Source: JACKIC01 sp964543795
GTDB taxonomy: Bacteria > Planctomycetota > UBA1135 > UBA2386
Assembly (NCBI GenBank): GCA_964543795.1
Contig: CAZIZN010000003.1
Location: forward strand, 62,001-126,000
Direction of reading: 5' to 3'
DNA: 64,000 bases
Shown: piece after piece, positions 1 to 10,260 of the stretch
How positions within the stretch are numbered: position 1 is the stretch's first letter
Layout of the letters: the number at the start of each line of letters is the position of its first letter
Program-made: the position numbers and the translations under genes
Notes under the pieces: generated by a model
Told to the model about the DNA's origin: nothing
The model's database searches: none
What the model saw: only the letters and a program-made list of their open reading frames with translations

Positions 1-1260
1 GCCGCGCTGCTGCGCGCGCAGGAGCCCGCCCCTCGACCGACACCCCCGCCGGCCGAGGTGCCGCCGGTGCAAGAGCCCACCCCGCCGCCGGAGCGTGCCG
101 CCGAGACTCCCGCCGCAGGCGAAGGAACGCGCGGTCGCGGCGGGCGCACCCGCCGCGGACCGGGCGCCCAGGACCAGGAGCTGCCCGAGTTCACCCCCGT
201 GGCGGCGCCGTCGCTCGCCGCCCTCGCCGGCAAGCAGTTCTTCTGGTTCACGATGTACCCGGACTTCCTGGTCCAGTACGACCCGACGACCGACGCCGTC
301 GTGCGCAAGGTCAAGCTCGGCGGCGGCATGTTCTGGAGCACGACGCTCACCCACGACCGCAAGCGCATGCTCGTGGTCACGAACCAGCAACAGACGATCG
401 AAGTGGTCGACCTCGCGGCGGCGACGGTCGTCGCCGAGCATCCCTTCGTCGAGCCGGGCTTCACGCTGCGCGTGCGCGACGTGCGCGAACTCCCGGGCGG
501 CGTGCACTGGTTCGTGCGCATCGACCGCGTCAAGAAGGAGCTCGACCGCTACAGCTTCGAACCGAGCCAGTGGCTGCTCTACGACAGCGCCGCCCGGAGG
601 GTCGTGCGCACGATGCAGAAGCTGCCCGAGCGGCTCGAACGCGGCGCCGAGATCGCCACCGACGGCACGCACTGGCTCACCCAGGACGACGACGGCAACC
701 TGCTGTTCCTGGACGGCCGCAAGCTCACCGAGACGGGCCGCATCGACCTGCGTACGCCGCGCCACTTCGGCGCCGGCCCCCTGCGGCTCACCGGCGGCGA
801 CCTGTACGACCGTCGGGACCCGACCCGCGCGTGCATGCTGTTCACGAGCACCGATCCCGTCGAGAAGCGCCGCACCGGCTGGGGCGTGGTCGCACTCGAC
901 CTCGTGGACAAGCGCATCGTCGACGTCGTCGAGTTCGGTCCGCAGGTGAGCACCTGGGGCCTGCGCATCGCCCACAAGAAGCTCGTCGCTGCGGCGATGA
1001 CCGGCAACTTCGGCGGCCGCGGCACCGACAACCGCTCGCGCCTGCTGCTGATCGATCTGCGCACCGGCGCCACGCTCGCCGAAGCCTTCGAGGAGTTCCG
1101 CCCGCGGCGCAGCCTCGTGGCGATCGCACCCGAAGGCGACAAGATCTACATCGGCACGGCGGGCAGCGACTTCGAGGTGTTCGACGCCCAGCTCCGCCGC
1201 CAGAAGACCGTCGAACTCGAAGGCGAGGTCGTGGGCCGCATCCACGTCGTCGACGGATGA
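1..1260 (+). CDS. qhpB: Beta-propeller protein, probable quinohemoprotein amine dehydrogenase beta subunit (5' end outside window)
   Basis: The reading frame is open from base 1, so the start lies upstream. The visible N-terminal part is rich in Pro, Glu and Arg (low complexity to about base 220). After it come repeated strand-turn units of propeller type, such as LVQYDPTTDAVVRKVKLGG, IEVVDLAAATVV, LLLIDLRTGATL and FEVFDAQLRRQKTVELEG, which suggest a YVTN/PQQ-like propeller of about 330 residues. In QHNDH the beta subunit is a seven-bladed propeller of this size that helps bind the quinone-bearing gamma subunit. The assignment rests mainly on the next two genes, which resemble the maturation factors QhpE and QhpG; the alpha and gamma subunits and the radical SAM enzyme QhpD would then lie left of the window. 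A generic propeller protein is the alternative. It overlaps the next gene by ATGA. Confidence 0.55.
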   Translation, partial: AALLRAQEPAPRPTPPPAEVPPVQEPTPPPERAAETPAAGEGTRGRGGRTRRGPGAQDQELPEFTPVAAPSLAALAGKQFFWFTMYPDFLVQYDPTTDAVVRKVKLGGGMFWSTTLTHDRKRMLVVTNQQQTIEVVDLAAATVVAEHPFVEPGFTLRVRDVRELPGGVHWFVRIDRVKKELDRYSFEPSQWLLYDSAARRVVRTMQKLPERLERGAEIATDGTHWLTQDDDGNLLFLDGRKLTETGRIDLRTPRHFGAGPLRLTGGDLYDRRDPTRACMLFTSTDPVEKRRTGWGVVALDLVDKRIVDVVEFGPQVSTWGLRIAHKKLVAAAMTGNFGGRGTDNRSRLLLIDLRTGATLAEAFEEFRPRRSLVAIAPEGDKIYIGTAGSDFEVFDAQLRRQKTVELEGEVVGRIHVVDG

Positions 1261-1892
1261 CCGCGCCGGTCCGGATCGTCGTCGTCGACAGCGGCGTCGA
1301 TCCGGGCCACCCGCTCGTGCGCGGCCGCTGCCGGTTCGTCGCCGGCCCCGCGTTCGGCGACGACGGCGCGCCGGTGCCGGGCGGCGGCGGCGTGGACCTG
1401 CTGGGGCACGGCACCGCGGTCGCGGCGACGCTGCTGCAGTTCGGCGCCGAAGTCGAACTGGTCTCGCTGCGGGTCTTCGACGCCGACGCCACCGCGCCGT
1501 TCGGGCGCGTGCTCGCCGCGCTCGAACACGCCGCGACGCTGGCGCCGGCCCTGATCAACGTGAGCCTCGGCACCACCTCGCTGCGGCACCGCGAGCGGCT
1601 CCTGGCGCTGCTCGCCGCGGCTGCGGCGAGCGGCAGCCGGATCGTCGCGCCGGCGAGCTACGGCGGTCTGCCGTGCGATCCGGGCAACCTCGCCGGAGTC
1701 GAGGCGGTCGTCGCCGACCCCAACGCCCTGCCGGCCCTGCCGCGCCTGCGCCGTCATGCCGAACGCTGGCTCTGGTACGCCTCGCCGCTGCCGCCGCGCG
1801 ACCAGGACGGCGGCCGCCGCCTCACCGCTCGCGGCGACAGCCTCGCCGTGGCGAACGTCACGGGTTTCCTGGCGAGCCGTCCGCGGCCGTGA
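1257..1892 (+). CDS. qhpE: Small subtilisin-like serine peptidase, QhpE type
   Basis: A 211-residue S8-family peptidase with no signal peptide or propeptide, so it probably acts in the cytoplasm. The catalytic triad is readable: Asp11 in VVDSGVD, His51 in GHGTAVA and Ser195 in GDSLAVANVTGF, which lines up with the usual GTSMAAPHVAG block. Where most subtilisins carry the oxyanion-hole Asn (AxGN), this protein reads VAPASYGG, so that Asn seems absent. QhpE of known QHNDH operons is a compact cytoplasmic subtilase that cuts the leader from the crosslinked gamma subunit; the size, missing propeptide and neighbours fit that role. The ATG is chosen because it overlaps the stop of the propeller gene by four bases. 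The 3' end overlaps the convergent flavoprotein gene by 35 bases. A general cytoplasmic subtilase is the alternative. Confidence 0.65.
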   Translation: MTAPVRIVVVDSGVDPGHPLVRGRCRFVAGPAFGDDGAPVPGGGGVDLLGHGTAVAATLLQFGAEVELVSLRVFDADATAPFGRVLAALEHAATLAPALINVSLGTTSLRHRERLLALLAAAAASGSRIVAPASYGGLPCDPGNLAGVEAVVADPNALPALPRLRRHAERWLWYASPLPPRDQDGGRRLTARGDSLAVANVTGFLASRPRP

Positions 1893-3258
1893 GCCAGCCG
1901 CGCCGCAGCAGTTCGAGCGCGGCGGCGTGGACCGCAGCGGGCGCGAGCACGTAGAGGCGACGCTCGCGGCCCGCCAGGGCGACGCCCGCGGCAAGCGTGC
2001 GCGGCGCATCGAACGCGCGCAGCAGGGGTGCCACCGGCACGTGGCCGAGGTGCCCCAGGCTCTCGCCGCGGTCGCCGTGCACCGCGCCCTCCTCTTCGAC
2101 GAACCGGTCGCCGCTGCGCACGAGCACCGGCGCGAACCGCACCGCGCGCGCCACCACGACGGGCCCCGACGTCGCCGCCGGCGCCGGATCGTCGGTGGAC
2201 TGCTGCCGCCGGCGCCAGAACGGCGCGTGCACGAAGCGGGTCTCCCCGCGATGGAACGCCCGCGCGGTGGCGGCGTGCGCCGCTGCCAGGCCGTGTTCCC
2301 ACTGCGTGTGCACCGCGAGCAGCCTCGGCCACCACGTCGGTTCGCGCAGGCCGGTCGCGATCGCCACCGCGGCGTGTTCGGCGGCGGCGAGCGCCTTCTC
2401 GACGCCCTGGCTCGCGAGCGGATCGATGGTCGCCGCCGCATCGCCGAGCAGCAGCACCGGCACCGCCGTTCGCCGCCGACCCGCCGTCGCGCGCGTGGCG
2501 TGCACGAGCTGTACGTCCTGAGCGCCGCACAGCGGACCGCGCGCGGCCGCGACCGCGCACCGCAGCAGTTCGCGCGTGCCGACGGCGGTGAGTTCCTCGA
2601 GGTCGCAGAGCAACGTGGCGGCCCCGGAACCCCCGGCGTCGTCGATCCACCACCACCAGCCCTGCGGTACCGCCTCGACCACTGCGGTGCCGGCGAACGC
2701 CCCTCGGCGCAGCCGCACCGTCAGCGCGGCCGTCGCCGGGCCGTCGTCTTCCGAGTGGACCGGCACCAGCGATCCCACCGGCCGCCGGCCGGTGGCCAGG
2801 GCGATGCAGCGAACCAGCGCGCTTCCCCCGCCGTCGGCCCCCCGCCATTCGATGCGGCCGGCACCCTGCACGGGCAGCGGTCCACGCAGGCGCGCCGCCT
2901 CGATGCAGCGCGCGCCGCTGCGAGCTGCGACCCGGCGCAGCGCGGCGTCGAACGCACCGCGGCGCAACACGAGGCCCGGGACCGCGTCGGTGCGCCACCG
3001 CAGCTCGTCGCTGCCCCAGATCGCGCCATGGCGCCGCACATCCACCTGCGCCGCGTCGGCCACGTCGCCCCAGACCCCGGCACCGCGCAGGGCCGGCTCG
3101 GCGCCGGCGAGCAGCGTCTCGAGCGGCGCCGGGGACAGTCGACGCCCTTCGTCCAGCAGGAGGGTCGAGACGCCGCGCCGGGCGAGCATCGCCGCGAGCG
3201 AGCTGCCGGCAGGTCCGCCCCCGATCACCGCGCAGTCGAACGTCGGCTCGCCGGACAT
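1858..3258 (-). CDS. qhpG: FAD-dependent monooxygenase of the tryptophan-halogenase-like group, probable QhpG
   Basis: 466 residues. The N-terminus has the dinucleotide motif CAVIGGGPAGSS (Gly13-Gly18), and a second FAD motif LLLGDAAATIDPLASQGVEKAL follows about residue 300, the GDA...P..GxG pattern of group A/halogenase-type flavoproteins. About 130 residues follow this, more than a minimal monooxygenase needs. QhpG hydroxylates a Trp of the QHNDH gamma subunit to start the cysteine tryptophylquinone cofactor, and is a flavoprotein of this group and size. Sitting tail to tail with a QhpE-like peptidase makes that the best reading. A halogenase is less likely: the Trp-containing WxWxIP motif of tryptophan halogenases is not seen, although the WWWWIDDAG stretch sits in a similar place. 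Confidence 0.6.
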   Translation of the reverse strand: MSGEPTFDCAVIGGGPAGSSLAAMLARRGVSTLLLDEGRRLSPAPLETLLAGAEPALRGAGVWGDVADAAQVDVRRHGAIWGSDELRWRTDAVPGLVLRRGAFDAALRRVAARSGARCIEAARLRGPLPVQGAGRIEWRGADGGGSALVRCIALATGRRPVGSLVPVHSEDDGPATAALTVRLRRGAFAGTAVVEAVPQGWWWWIDDAGGSGAATLLCDLEELTAVGTRELLRCAVAAARGPLCGAQDVQLVHATRATAGRRRTAVPVLLLGDAAATIDPLASQGVEKALAAAEHAAVAIATGLREPTWWPRLLAVHTQWEHGLAAAHAATARAFHRGETRFVHAPFWRRRQQSTDDPAPAATSGPVVVARAVRFAPVLVRSGDRFVEEEGAVHGDRGESLGHLGHVPVAPLLRAFDAPRTLAAGVALAGRERRLYVLAPAAVHAAALELLRRGWLTAADGSPGNP

Positions 3259-3448
3259 GCCGCTGTTGTAGCGAACGGGCACGGCCCGCAGCAGTGGGCT
3301 GCCGCCTCGCGGGCAGCGCCGCCCTGCTGCCACCATCGGCGTAGCTCTCGCCGCCGGGCGCCGTAGATCGACCCGGCAGTTCGGCCATGCGCGCGACCCG
3401 ACGAAACACCGGTCCGGCGGCGCGGTTGCCGACCTCGGAGGTGCTGCG

Positions 3449-3952
3449 ATGAAGAGCGTTCCCGCCCGTTCCCGGCCCGACGAGCTGCCGAAGTTCCACT
3501 CCCTGACCGCCGCCGACGTGATGCAGCGCAACCTGATCACCGTGCGACTGTCGGATCCGCTGCACGAGGTGGAACGCACGCTCGCCGAGGCCCAGGTCAG
3601 CGGCGTGCCCGTACTCGACGACGACGGCAAGCTCGCCGGCCTGCTCTCGCTGTCCGACGTGGTCGCGCGCTACGCCGCCGACCGCGACCTGCCCGGCGAC
3701 GATGGCATGCCCCGGTTCGGCGACGACATCGACGAGACCGAGGTCGTCGCGTTCGAACGCGACACCGACGACCAACCCTGTGCCGGCGACCTGATGACCG
3801 CCGACGTGAAGACGGTGCCGCCCGACGCGCCGCTGCGCGAGGTCGCGCGCGTGATGGTCCAGAACCGCATCCACCGGGTGCTCGTGGTCGACCGCGGCCA
3901 GGTCCGCGGCCTGATCAGCACGCTGGATCTGCTCGGCGCAGTGGCGGAGTGA
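3449..3952 (+). CDS. CBS-domain pair protein
   Basis: 167 residues made almost wholly of two CBS domains: the first about residues 22-75 (TAADVMQRNLITV...GVPVLDDDGKLAGLLSLSD) and the second about 112-165 (AGDLMTADVKTVPPDAPL...HRVLVVDRGQVRGLISTLD). Stand-alone CBS pairs bind adenine nucleotides and act as regulatory modules; the partner is not visible here. A GGAGG at 3437-3441 lies seven bases before the ATG and supports the start. An acidic linker (DIDETEVVAFERDTDD) separates the domains. The 3' end overlaps the convergent phosphatase gene by 38 bases. The 190 bases upstream (3259-3448), shared with the divergent flavoprotein gene, should hold both promoters; no clear motif was recognised there. 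Confidence 0.85.
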   Translation: MKSVPARSRPDELPKFHSLTAADVMQRNLITVRLSDPLHEVERTLAEAQVSGVPVLDDDGKLAGLLSLSDVVARYAADRDLPGDDGMPRFGDDIDETEVVAFERDTDDQPCAGDLMTADVKTVPPDAPLREVARVMVQNRIHRVLVVDRGQVRGLISTLDLLGAVAE

Positions 3953-4778
3953 ACGGATCGTCGCCGACGACGACCCGCAGGGCTTCGTGCAGCGCCCCGT
4001 TCGTGGCCAGCACCTGTCCGCCGTGGAGCCAGTCGCCACCGCCCGCCAGATCCGTGACCGTGCCGCCCGCCTCGCGCACGAGCAGGGCACCGGCCGCGAC
4101 GTCGTACGGCTGCAGGTACAGTTCCCAGTAGCCGTCGTAGACACCGGCCGCGACGAGGCAGAGGTCGAGTTCCGCGGACCCGAGCCGGCGCAGGTCGCGG
4201 CACAGGGGCAGCACGCGCGCGAGCCGCCCGCTGTTGTCGTCGCGGCCCGGCTCGTTGCGCACGTAGCTGAAGCCCGTGGCGAGCAGCGCGTCCGCGAGGT
4301 CGTCCGTGCGCGTCACGGCGAGGCGCTCGGTGCTGCCGTCGGCCAGGCTCCGGAAGGCGCCGCCGCCGCGCGTGGCGAAGTAGGTCTCGCCGAGGGCCGG
4401 CGCGTGCACCACGGCCACCTGCGGCTCGTTCCGATGCACGAGCGCGATCGCGACGGCGAAGAAGGGCAGCCCGTGCACGAAGTTGGTCGTGCCGTCGAGC
4501 GGATCGACGATCCACAGCCACTCGGCGTCGCCGGTGGCCACACCCGCCTGGGTCATCACCCCCTCTTCCGCGAGCATGCCGTCCGCGGGGAACGCGGCCG
4601 TCAGCCCGCCGACGACGATCGCCTCCGCGGCGCGGTCGGCGGCGGTGACCAGTTCGCGCCGCCGGCCCTTGCTGGTGCTGGCGTGGCGCCCGCGACCCCG
4701 CCGCTGCAACAGGTCGCGCCCCGCCGCCTGCGCGAGGTCGAGCGCGACCGCGCGAGCGTGGGCGAGATCGCGGCTCAC
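3915..4778 (-). CDS. Inositol monophosphatase family protein
   Basis: 287 residues from a GTG start. The metal-binding residues of the family are present: the Glu pair in LAEEG (residues 71-72), the signature WIVDPLDGTTNF (Asp92, Asp95) and the late block PYDVAAGALLVREAGGTVTD. The family hydrolyses inositol or other sugar phosphates with Mg2+ and the fold is cytoplasmic. The exact substrate (inositol phosphate, histidinol phosphate, or 3'-phosphoadenosine 5'-phosphate) cannot be read from the sequence. The GTG is preferred because it overlaps the stop of the upstream dacB-like gene as GTGA, a junction used throughout this window. Its 3' end runs 38 bases into the convergent CBS gene. Confidence 0.9.
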   Translation of the reverse strand: MSRDLAHARAVALDLAQAAGRDLLQRRGRGRHASTSKGRRRELVTAADRAAEAIVVGGLTAAFPADGMLAEEGVMTQAGVATGDAEWLWIVDPLDGTTNFVHGLPFFAVAIALVHRNEPQVAVVHAPALGETYFATRGGGAFRSLADGSTERLAVTRTDDLADALLATGFSYVRNEPGRDDNSGRLARVLPLCRDLRRLGSAELDLCLVAAGVYDGYWELYLQPYDVAAGALLVREAGGTVTDLAGGGDWLHGGQVLATNGALHEALRVVVGDDPFTPPLRRADPAC

Positions 4779-6145
4779 CGTTCGCTCTCCAGCGCGGCGG
4801 CGGCGGCGACGATGCGCTCCTGGAGCGCCTTGAGCTTGCCGTTGAGCCCGCCCCGCTGCGGATCGTAGTTCATCAGGATCGCGAAGTAGCGGTAGTCGCC
4901 GGCGTCGCGGTCGACGACCCCGGTCAGCGCCGAAGCGCCGCTGATCCAGCCGGTCTTGGCGTGCACCCGCCCCAGCAGGGGCGAGTCGACGAATCGCTCG
5001 GCGAGCGTGCCGGATCGGCCGGCGACGGGAAGGCACTCGCGGAACGTCGCGTCCCGCGCCCCCGCTCCCATGGCCAGCATCGCCGCCACGAGCACCCCCG
5101 GCGTCAACCGGTTCGCGGCCGAGAGGCCCGAGGCGTCGTGCAGGTCCACCGCCGACGGCCAGGCGCCGAGCCTCGATTCGAGTCGGGCCCGCAGCGCGGA
5201 GAGGCCGCCCGCGAGACTTCCGTCGCCGTTCCGCACCGCGCCGAGCACCCGCACGCACTGTTCGGCATCGACGTTCGACGAGTCCTCGAGGATGCGCTCG
5301 ATGGCGGGCCGCAGCGGCGAACGGTGCTCGTACACGAGGCGATCGGCCGGAGCCGGCGCCGCGCGGTCGATGCGCACGCCGCCGTCCTGCAGTTCGCGCA
5401 GCAGCAGCCGTTCGTACCAGCGGGCGGGATCGGCCATCACGCCACGGAACTCGGTGGCCGCGCCGCGAGGGGCGACGCGACCGTAGACGACGACCCGCGT
5501 GCCTTCGTCGCGCGCACCGTACGTCGAACGCTGCCGGCCGCTGACACGGCGCAGTTCGTTGACGATCGGCGTGCCGGTCGCGGGAACGACGAGTTCTGCC
5601 ACCGGCCCGTCGGCGCCCGGGGCGATGCGCACCGTGAACATGCCCTCGTCGAGCAGGAACGGGCTGGTGGGCGCGCAGTAGTCGAAGTGCAGCTGATCCG
5701 CCGGCCAGCCGGGCGGTCGCGCGGGACCGCGGAACTCGCCCGCATCGAGCCGCACCGCGCGCACCCGATCGATGCCGGCTTCGCGCAGACCGGCCGCGAC
5801 GGCGGCGAACACGGTCGCGGCGTCGTGCTCGGTGCCGGTGTGCCAGTTGGGGTCACCACTGGCTTCGACCACGAGGGCCCCGTCGCGCAGCAGGAAGCGC
5901 GTGGCGAAGTGGAAGTCCGCACCGAGACCGTCGAGTAGGGCCAGCGCCGTGAGGATCTTCTGGTTGCTCGCCGGCGTGAAGCCTTCGAACGCCCGATGCC
6001 GGAACAACACCGTCCCGTCGGCGTCCGCGATCACGACGCCGGTGCGCGCGCCGAGCGCTTCGGCCTGCTCGATCAAGCTCGCCAGGGACTGCGCCGGTGC
6101 GAGGCCGGCGAGCAGCCACGCGACACCCACCCGAGGAAACCGCAT
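4775..6145 (-). CDS. dacB: D-alanyl-D-alanine carboxypeptidase/endopeptidase, PBP4 (S13) family
   Basis: 456 residues with a short N-terminal signal sequence (VGVAWLLAGLAPAQS). The three penicillin-binding motifs are all present: SxxK as SNQK in FTPASNQKILTALALLD, SxN as SSN in ILEDSSNVDAEQ, and KTG in VHAKTGWISGASALTG. The family member also shows DASGLSAANRLTP near the third motif. These enzymes trim peptidoglycan stem peptides in the periplasm, which shows the host keeps a peptidoglycan wall. The length fits PBP4 (about 450-480). It is the first gene of a two-gene leftward unit with the inositol monophosphatase. Confidence 0.93.
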   Translation of the reverse strand: MRFPRVGVAWLLAGLAPAQSLASLIEQAEALGARTGVVIADADGTVLFRHRAFEGFTPASNQKILTALALLDGLGADFHFATRFLLRDGALVVEASGDPNWHTGTEHDAATVFAAVAAGLREAGIDRVRAVRLDAGEFRGPARPPGWPADQLHFDYCAPTSPFLLDEGMFTVRIAPGADGPVAELVVPATGTPIVNELRRVSGRQRSTYGARDEGTRVVVYGRVAPRGAATEFRGVMADPARWYERLLLRELQDGGVRIDRAAPAPADRLVYEHRSPLRPAIERILEDSSNVDAEQCVRVLGAVRNGDGSLAGGLSALRARLESRLGAWPSAVDLHDASGLSAANRLTPGVLVAAMLAMGAGARDATFRECLPVAGRSGTLAERFVDSPLLGRVHAKTGWISGASALTGVVDRDAGDYRYFAILMNYDPQRGGLNGKLKALQERIVAAAAALESER

Positions 6146-6302
6146 GGCGGGGCGTGTTACCCGAAGCGGCCTCGCCCTGCCAGCACAGCACTTCGGAACC
6201 CCGCGCGCGCCGCTCGCGTTTCCGGGGTCGACTCGCGCGACCGCGCCGCACGACCGCGCGCCTCCGGTCGCAACCGCCGGATCGCGTCGCTACGTTGGCG
6301 CG

Positions 6303-7691
6303 ATGCTCGCCGCTGCACTGGCCGTCCTCGCCGCCGCCGCTCCGCAGGAGCCCGCACTCCTGCGCGCCCTGATCGTCACCGGCGCCAACAACCACGACTG
6401 GGAATGGTCCTCGCGGGAGATCGCGAGGTGTCTCACCGAGACCGGCCGCTTCGAGGTCGCGATCACCGACGCACCGGCCGAGATGCTCGTCCGCGCTCCC
6501 GCGCTCGCCGCCGAGAAGCAGCTCGACGTGATCGTGCTCGACTACAACGGGCCGCGCTGGGGTGCTGCGGCCGAACAGGGTTTCCTCGACGCCGTGCGCG
6601 ACGGAGTCGGCGTGAGCGTGATCCACGCCGCGAACAACTCCTTCCCGGGCTGGACCGAGTACGAGGCGATGGTCGGCCTGCTCTGGCGCGAGGGAACGGG
6701 CCACGGCCAGTACCACCCGTTCGACGTGGTCGTCGTCGATCCGCACCATCCGATCACGCGCGGCATGGCCGACATCCGCCAGCACCCCGACGAGCTCTAC
6801 CACCGGCTCGTGCCGGCCGTCGGGTCCGACTTCCGCGTGCTCATGAGCGCCCACAGCGCCCCGGCGACCGGCGGCACCGGCCGGCACGAACCGATGGTGC
6901 TGGTGTCGCGCTTCGGCGGCGGCCGGATCTTCCACACGCCGCTCGGCCACGTCTGGAAGGGTGTGCCGCAGAGCCGCGCCACGTGGGCCGATCCGCAGTT
7001 GCGTCGCCTCGTCGCGCGAGGCACCGAATGGGCTGCGAGCGGCGCGGTGACGCTGTCCCCCACGCCGCTGAACATGCTGAGCCCGGAGGAGGCGCAGAGC
7101 GGCTTCCGCCTCCTGTTCGACGGCCGTCGCATCGAACACTGGCGCGCCTTCCGCGGCGACGCGCCTCCCGCACAGGGCTGGGTCGTGCGCGATTCGGCGC
7201 TCGTACACGAGAAGGGCGGCGGCGGCGGCGACCTCGTCACCGTCGACGAGTACGGCGACTTCGACTTCCGCTTCTCGTTCCGCATCGGCGCGGGCGGCAA
7301 CTCCGGCGTGATGTGGCGGGTGCTCGAGTCGGCCGAGCAGACCTACATGACGGGTCCCGAGTACCAGGTGCTCGACGACCTCGGCGCCAGGCCGTCGCCG
7401 CAACACTCGGTGGGTGCGCTCTACGACCTCGTGCCGCCGGCCGAGAAGACCGTGCGCCGCGCCGGCGAGTGGAACGAAGGCCGCATCGTCGTCGCCAAGG
7501 GCCGCGTGCAGCACTGGCTCAACGGCGCGATGGTCGTCGATGCGCCGTGCCGCGGTGCCGAGTGGGACGCGATGGTGCAGCGCAGCAAGTTCAAGAGCTG
7601 GCCGTTCGGCAAGTCCGATCGCGGGCGCCTCGCGCTCCAGGACCACGGCGACGAGGTCGCGTTCCGCGACCTGCGGATCAAGCCGCTGTGA
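6303..7691 (+). CDS. Exported ThuA-like and DUF1080 (3-keto-disaccharide hydrolase-type) fusion
   Basis: 462 residues. A hydrophobic N-terminus (MLAAALAVLAAAAPQEPALL) looks like a signal peptide. Residues about 20-245 are ThuA-like, with ALIVTGANNHDWEWSSR, VIHAANNSFPGW and GGGRIFHTPLGHVW. The C-terminal half, from FRLLFDGRRIEHWRAFRG, is a DUF1080 concanavalin-type domain with GNSGVMWRV, GPEYQVLDD and GRLALQDHGDEVAFRDLRIKPL. Proteins of this make-up are abundant in planctomycetes and are thought to act on sugars or glycosides outside the cytoplasm. No partner gene is adjacent; the gene stands alone between the dacB-like gene and a response regulator. Confidence 0.88.
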   Translation: MLAAALAVLAAAAPQEPALLRALIVTGANNHDWEWSSREIARCLTETGRFEVAITDAPAEMLVRAPALAAEKQLDVIVLDYNGPRWGAAAEQGFLDAVRDGVGVSVIHAANNSFPGWTEYEAMVGLLWREGTGHGQYHPFDVVVVDPHHPITRGMADIRQHPDELYHRLVPAVGSDFRVLMSAHSAPATGGTGRHEPMVLVSRFGGGRIFHTPLGHVWKGVPQSRATWADPQLRRLVARGTEWAASGAVTLSPTPLNMLSPEEAQSGFRLLFDGRRIEHWRAFRGDAPPAQGWVVRDSALVHEKGGGGGDLVTVDEYGDFDFRFSFRIGAGGNSGVMWRVLESAEQTYMTGPEYQVLDDLGARPSPQHSVGALYDLVPPAEKTVRRAGEWNEGRIVVAKGRVQHWLNGAMVVDAPCRGAEWDAMVQRSKFKSWPFGKSDRGRLALQDHGDEVAFRDLRIKPL

Positions 7692-7785
7692 CGCCGGCTC
7701 GCTGCGGCCCCACCGGACGGGCGACACGTCGCCGCAGTCCGGATCTTGCGCAGCGCTGCGGCGTCGCGTCTCCTTGCCCGCGTCG

Positions 7786-9177
<1,392 letters not shown>

Positions 9178-9213
9178 CGACCCGCTCGCGGCTGGCCTGC
9201 ACTTCCTCGAGGG

Positions 9214-10260
9214 TCACCAGCGCAACAGCAGGAGCTCGCTGCAGAATCCCGGCCCCATCGCCAGCATGAGCCCCAGGTCGCCGGCCTCGCCCGGGTTGGT
9301 GCGCAGCGTCTCCTCGAGGATCATCAGCACCGAGGCGCTCGACAGATTGCCGGCCCGTGCCAGGCATCGCCAGCTGCAGGCGAGGTCCTGCTCCGTCAGC
9401 CCGAGCCCGTCCTGCAGCGCCGACAGCACCTTCGGCCCGCCCGGGTGCGCGATCCAGCGGGCGATCTCGCTGCGGCGCCGGCCCAGGTCGCCGAGGAACG
9501 CGTCGACGTCGACGGGCACGCGTTCGTACGCCACGGTCGGGACCGCTGCGGACAGGACGATGCGGAACCCGTGCGCCCCGATGCTCCATCCCATCACGTC
9601 CTCGGTGCCCGGATAGAACACCGAACGGGTCGCCTCCACCGCGGGGCCCGCGGCGGGATGATCGCGGCCGACCACCACGCAGGCTGCCGCACCGTCGCCG
9701 AACAGACCCGTACTGATGAGGTTCGCCACCGAGCGATCGCCGCGCTGCAGCGTCAGGGAACAGAGCTCGACGGTCAGCACGACCGCGACTCCGCGCGGGG
9801 CCCCGCGCACGTGGTCGACCGCGCGCGAGACGGCGGCAGCACCCGCGACGCACCCGAGCCCGAACATCGGAATGCGCCGCGTGTCCGGGCGGCAGCCGAG
9901 GCGGTTGAGCAGCAGGGCGTCGAGCGATGGGCTCGCGAGGCCCGTGACGGTGGAGAAGTAGATCGCGTCGACGTCGGCAGGACGCAGACCGGCGCGGTCC
10001 AGCGCGCTCCGGACCGCGCGTTCGCCGAGCCGGAGCGCGCACTCGATCCACGCGGCGTTCGTCGCCGTGAAGTCCGTGAGTTCGCCGTAGCGCTCGAGCG
10101 GCAGGGCGAGATGACGGCCGTCGATGCGGGTGTTGGCGTGCAGGTTGCGCAGCCGCGACGACAGACGCTCGTCGCCGAACGCGGCGACGAGGTACTCGGT
10201 GATCGTGCGCTGGTCGTACCAGTGCTCGGGGAAGGCGGTGGCGACGGCAGCGATCTTCAT
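9214..10260 (-). CDS. Type III polyketide synthase (chalcone/stilbene synthase family)
   Basis: 348 residues. The Cys-His-Asn triad is readable: Cys137 in FGLGCVAGAAA, His272 in IAHPGGPKVL and Asn305 in ARAGNLSSAS; the C-terminal GPGFCSELLLLRW matches the family's G-P-G-F loop. Bacterial members of this size condense a fatty acyl starter with malonyl-CoA to give alkylresorcinols or alkylpyrones. It is the last gene of a five-gene leftward operon whose genes all overlap by four bases. The methyltransferases, flavoprotein and exporter around it fit tailoring and export of a phenolic lipid. Clusters of this type for alkylresorcinols are known from Planctomycetota; the product here is inferred. 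Confidence 0.9.
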   Translation of the reverse strand: MKIAAVATAFPEHWYDQRTITEYLVAAFGDERLSSRLRNLHANTRIDGRHLALPLERYGELTDFTATNAAWIECALRLGERAVRSALDRAGLRPADVDAIYFSTVTGLASPSLDALLLNRLGCRPDTRRIPMFGLGCVAGAAAVSRAVDHVRGAPRGVAVVLTVELCSLTLQRGDRSVANLISTGLFGDGAAACVVVGRDHPAAGPAVEATRSVFYPGTEDVMGWSIGAHGFRIVLSAAVPTVAYERVPVDVDAFLGDLGRRRSEIARWIAHPGGPKVLSALQDGLGLTEQDLACSWRCLARAGNLSSASVLMILEETLRTNPGEAGDLGLMLAMGPGFCSELLLLRW

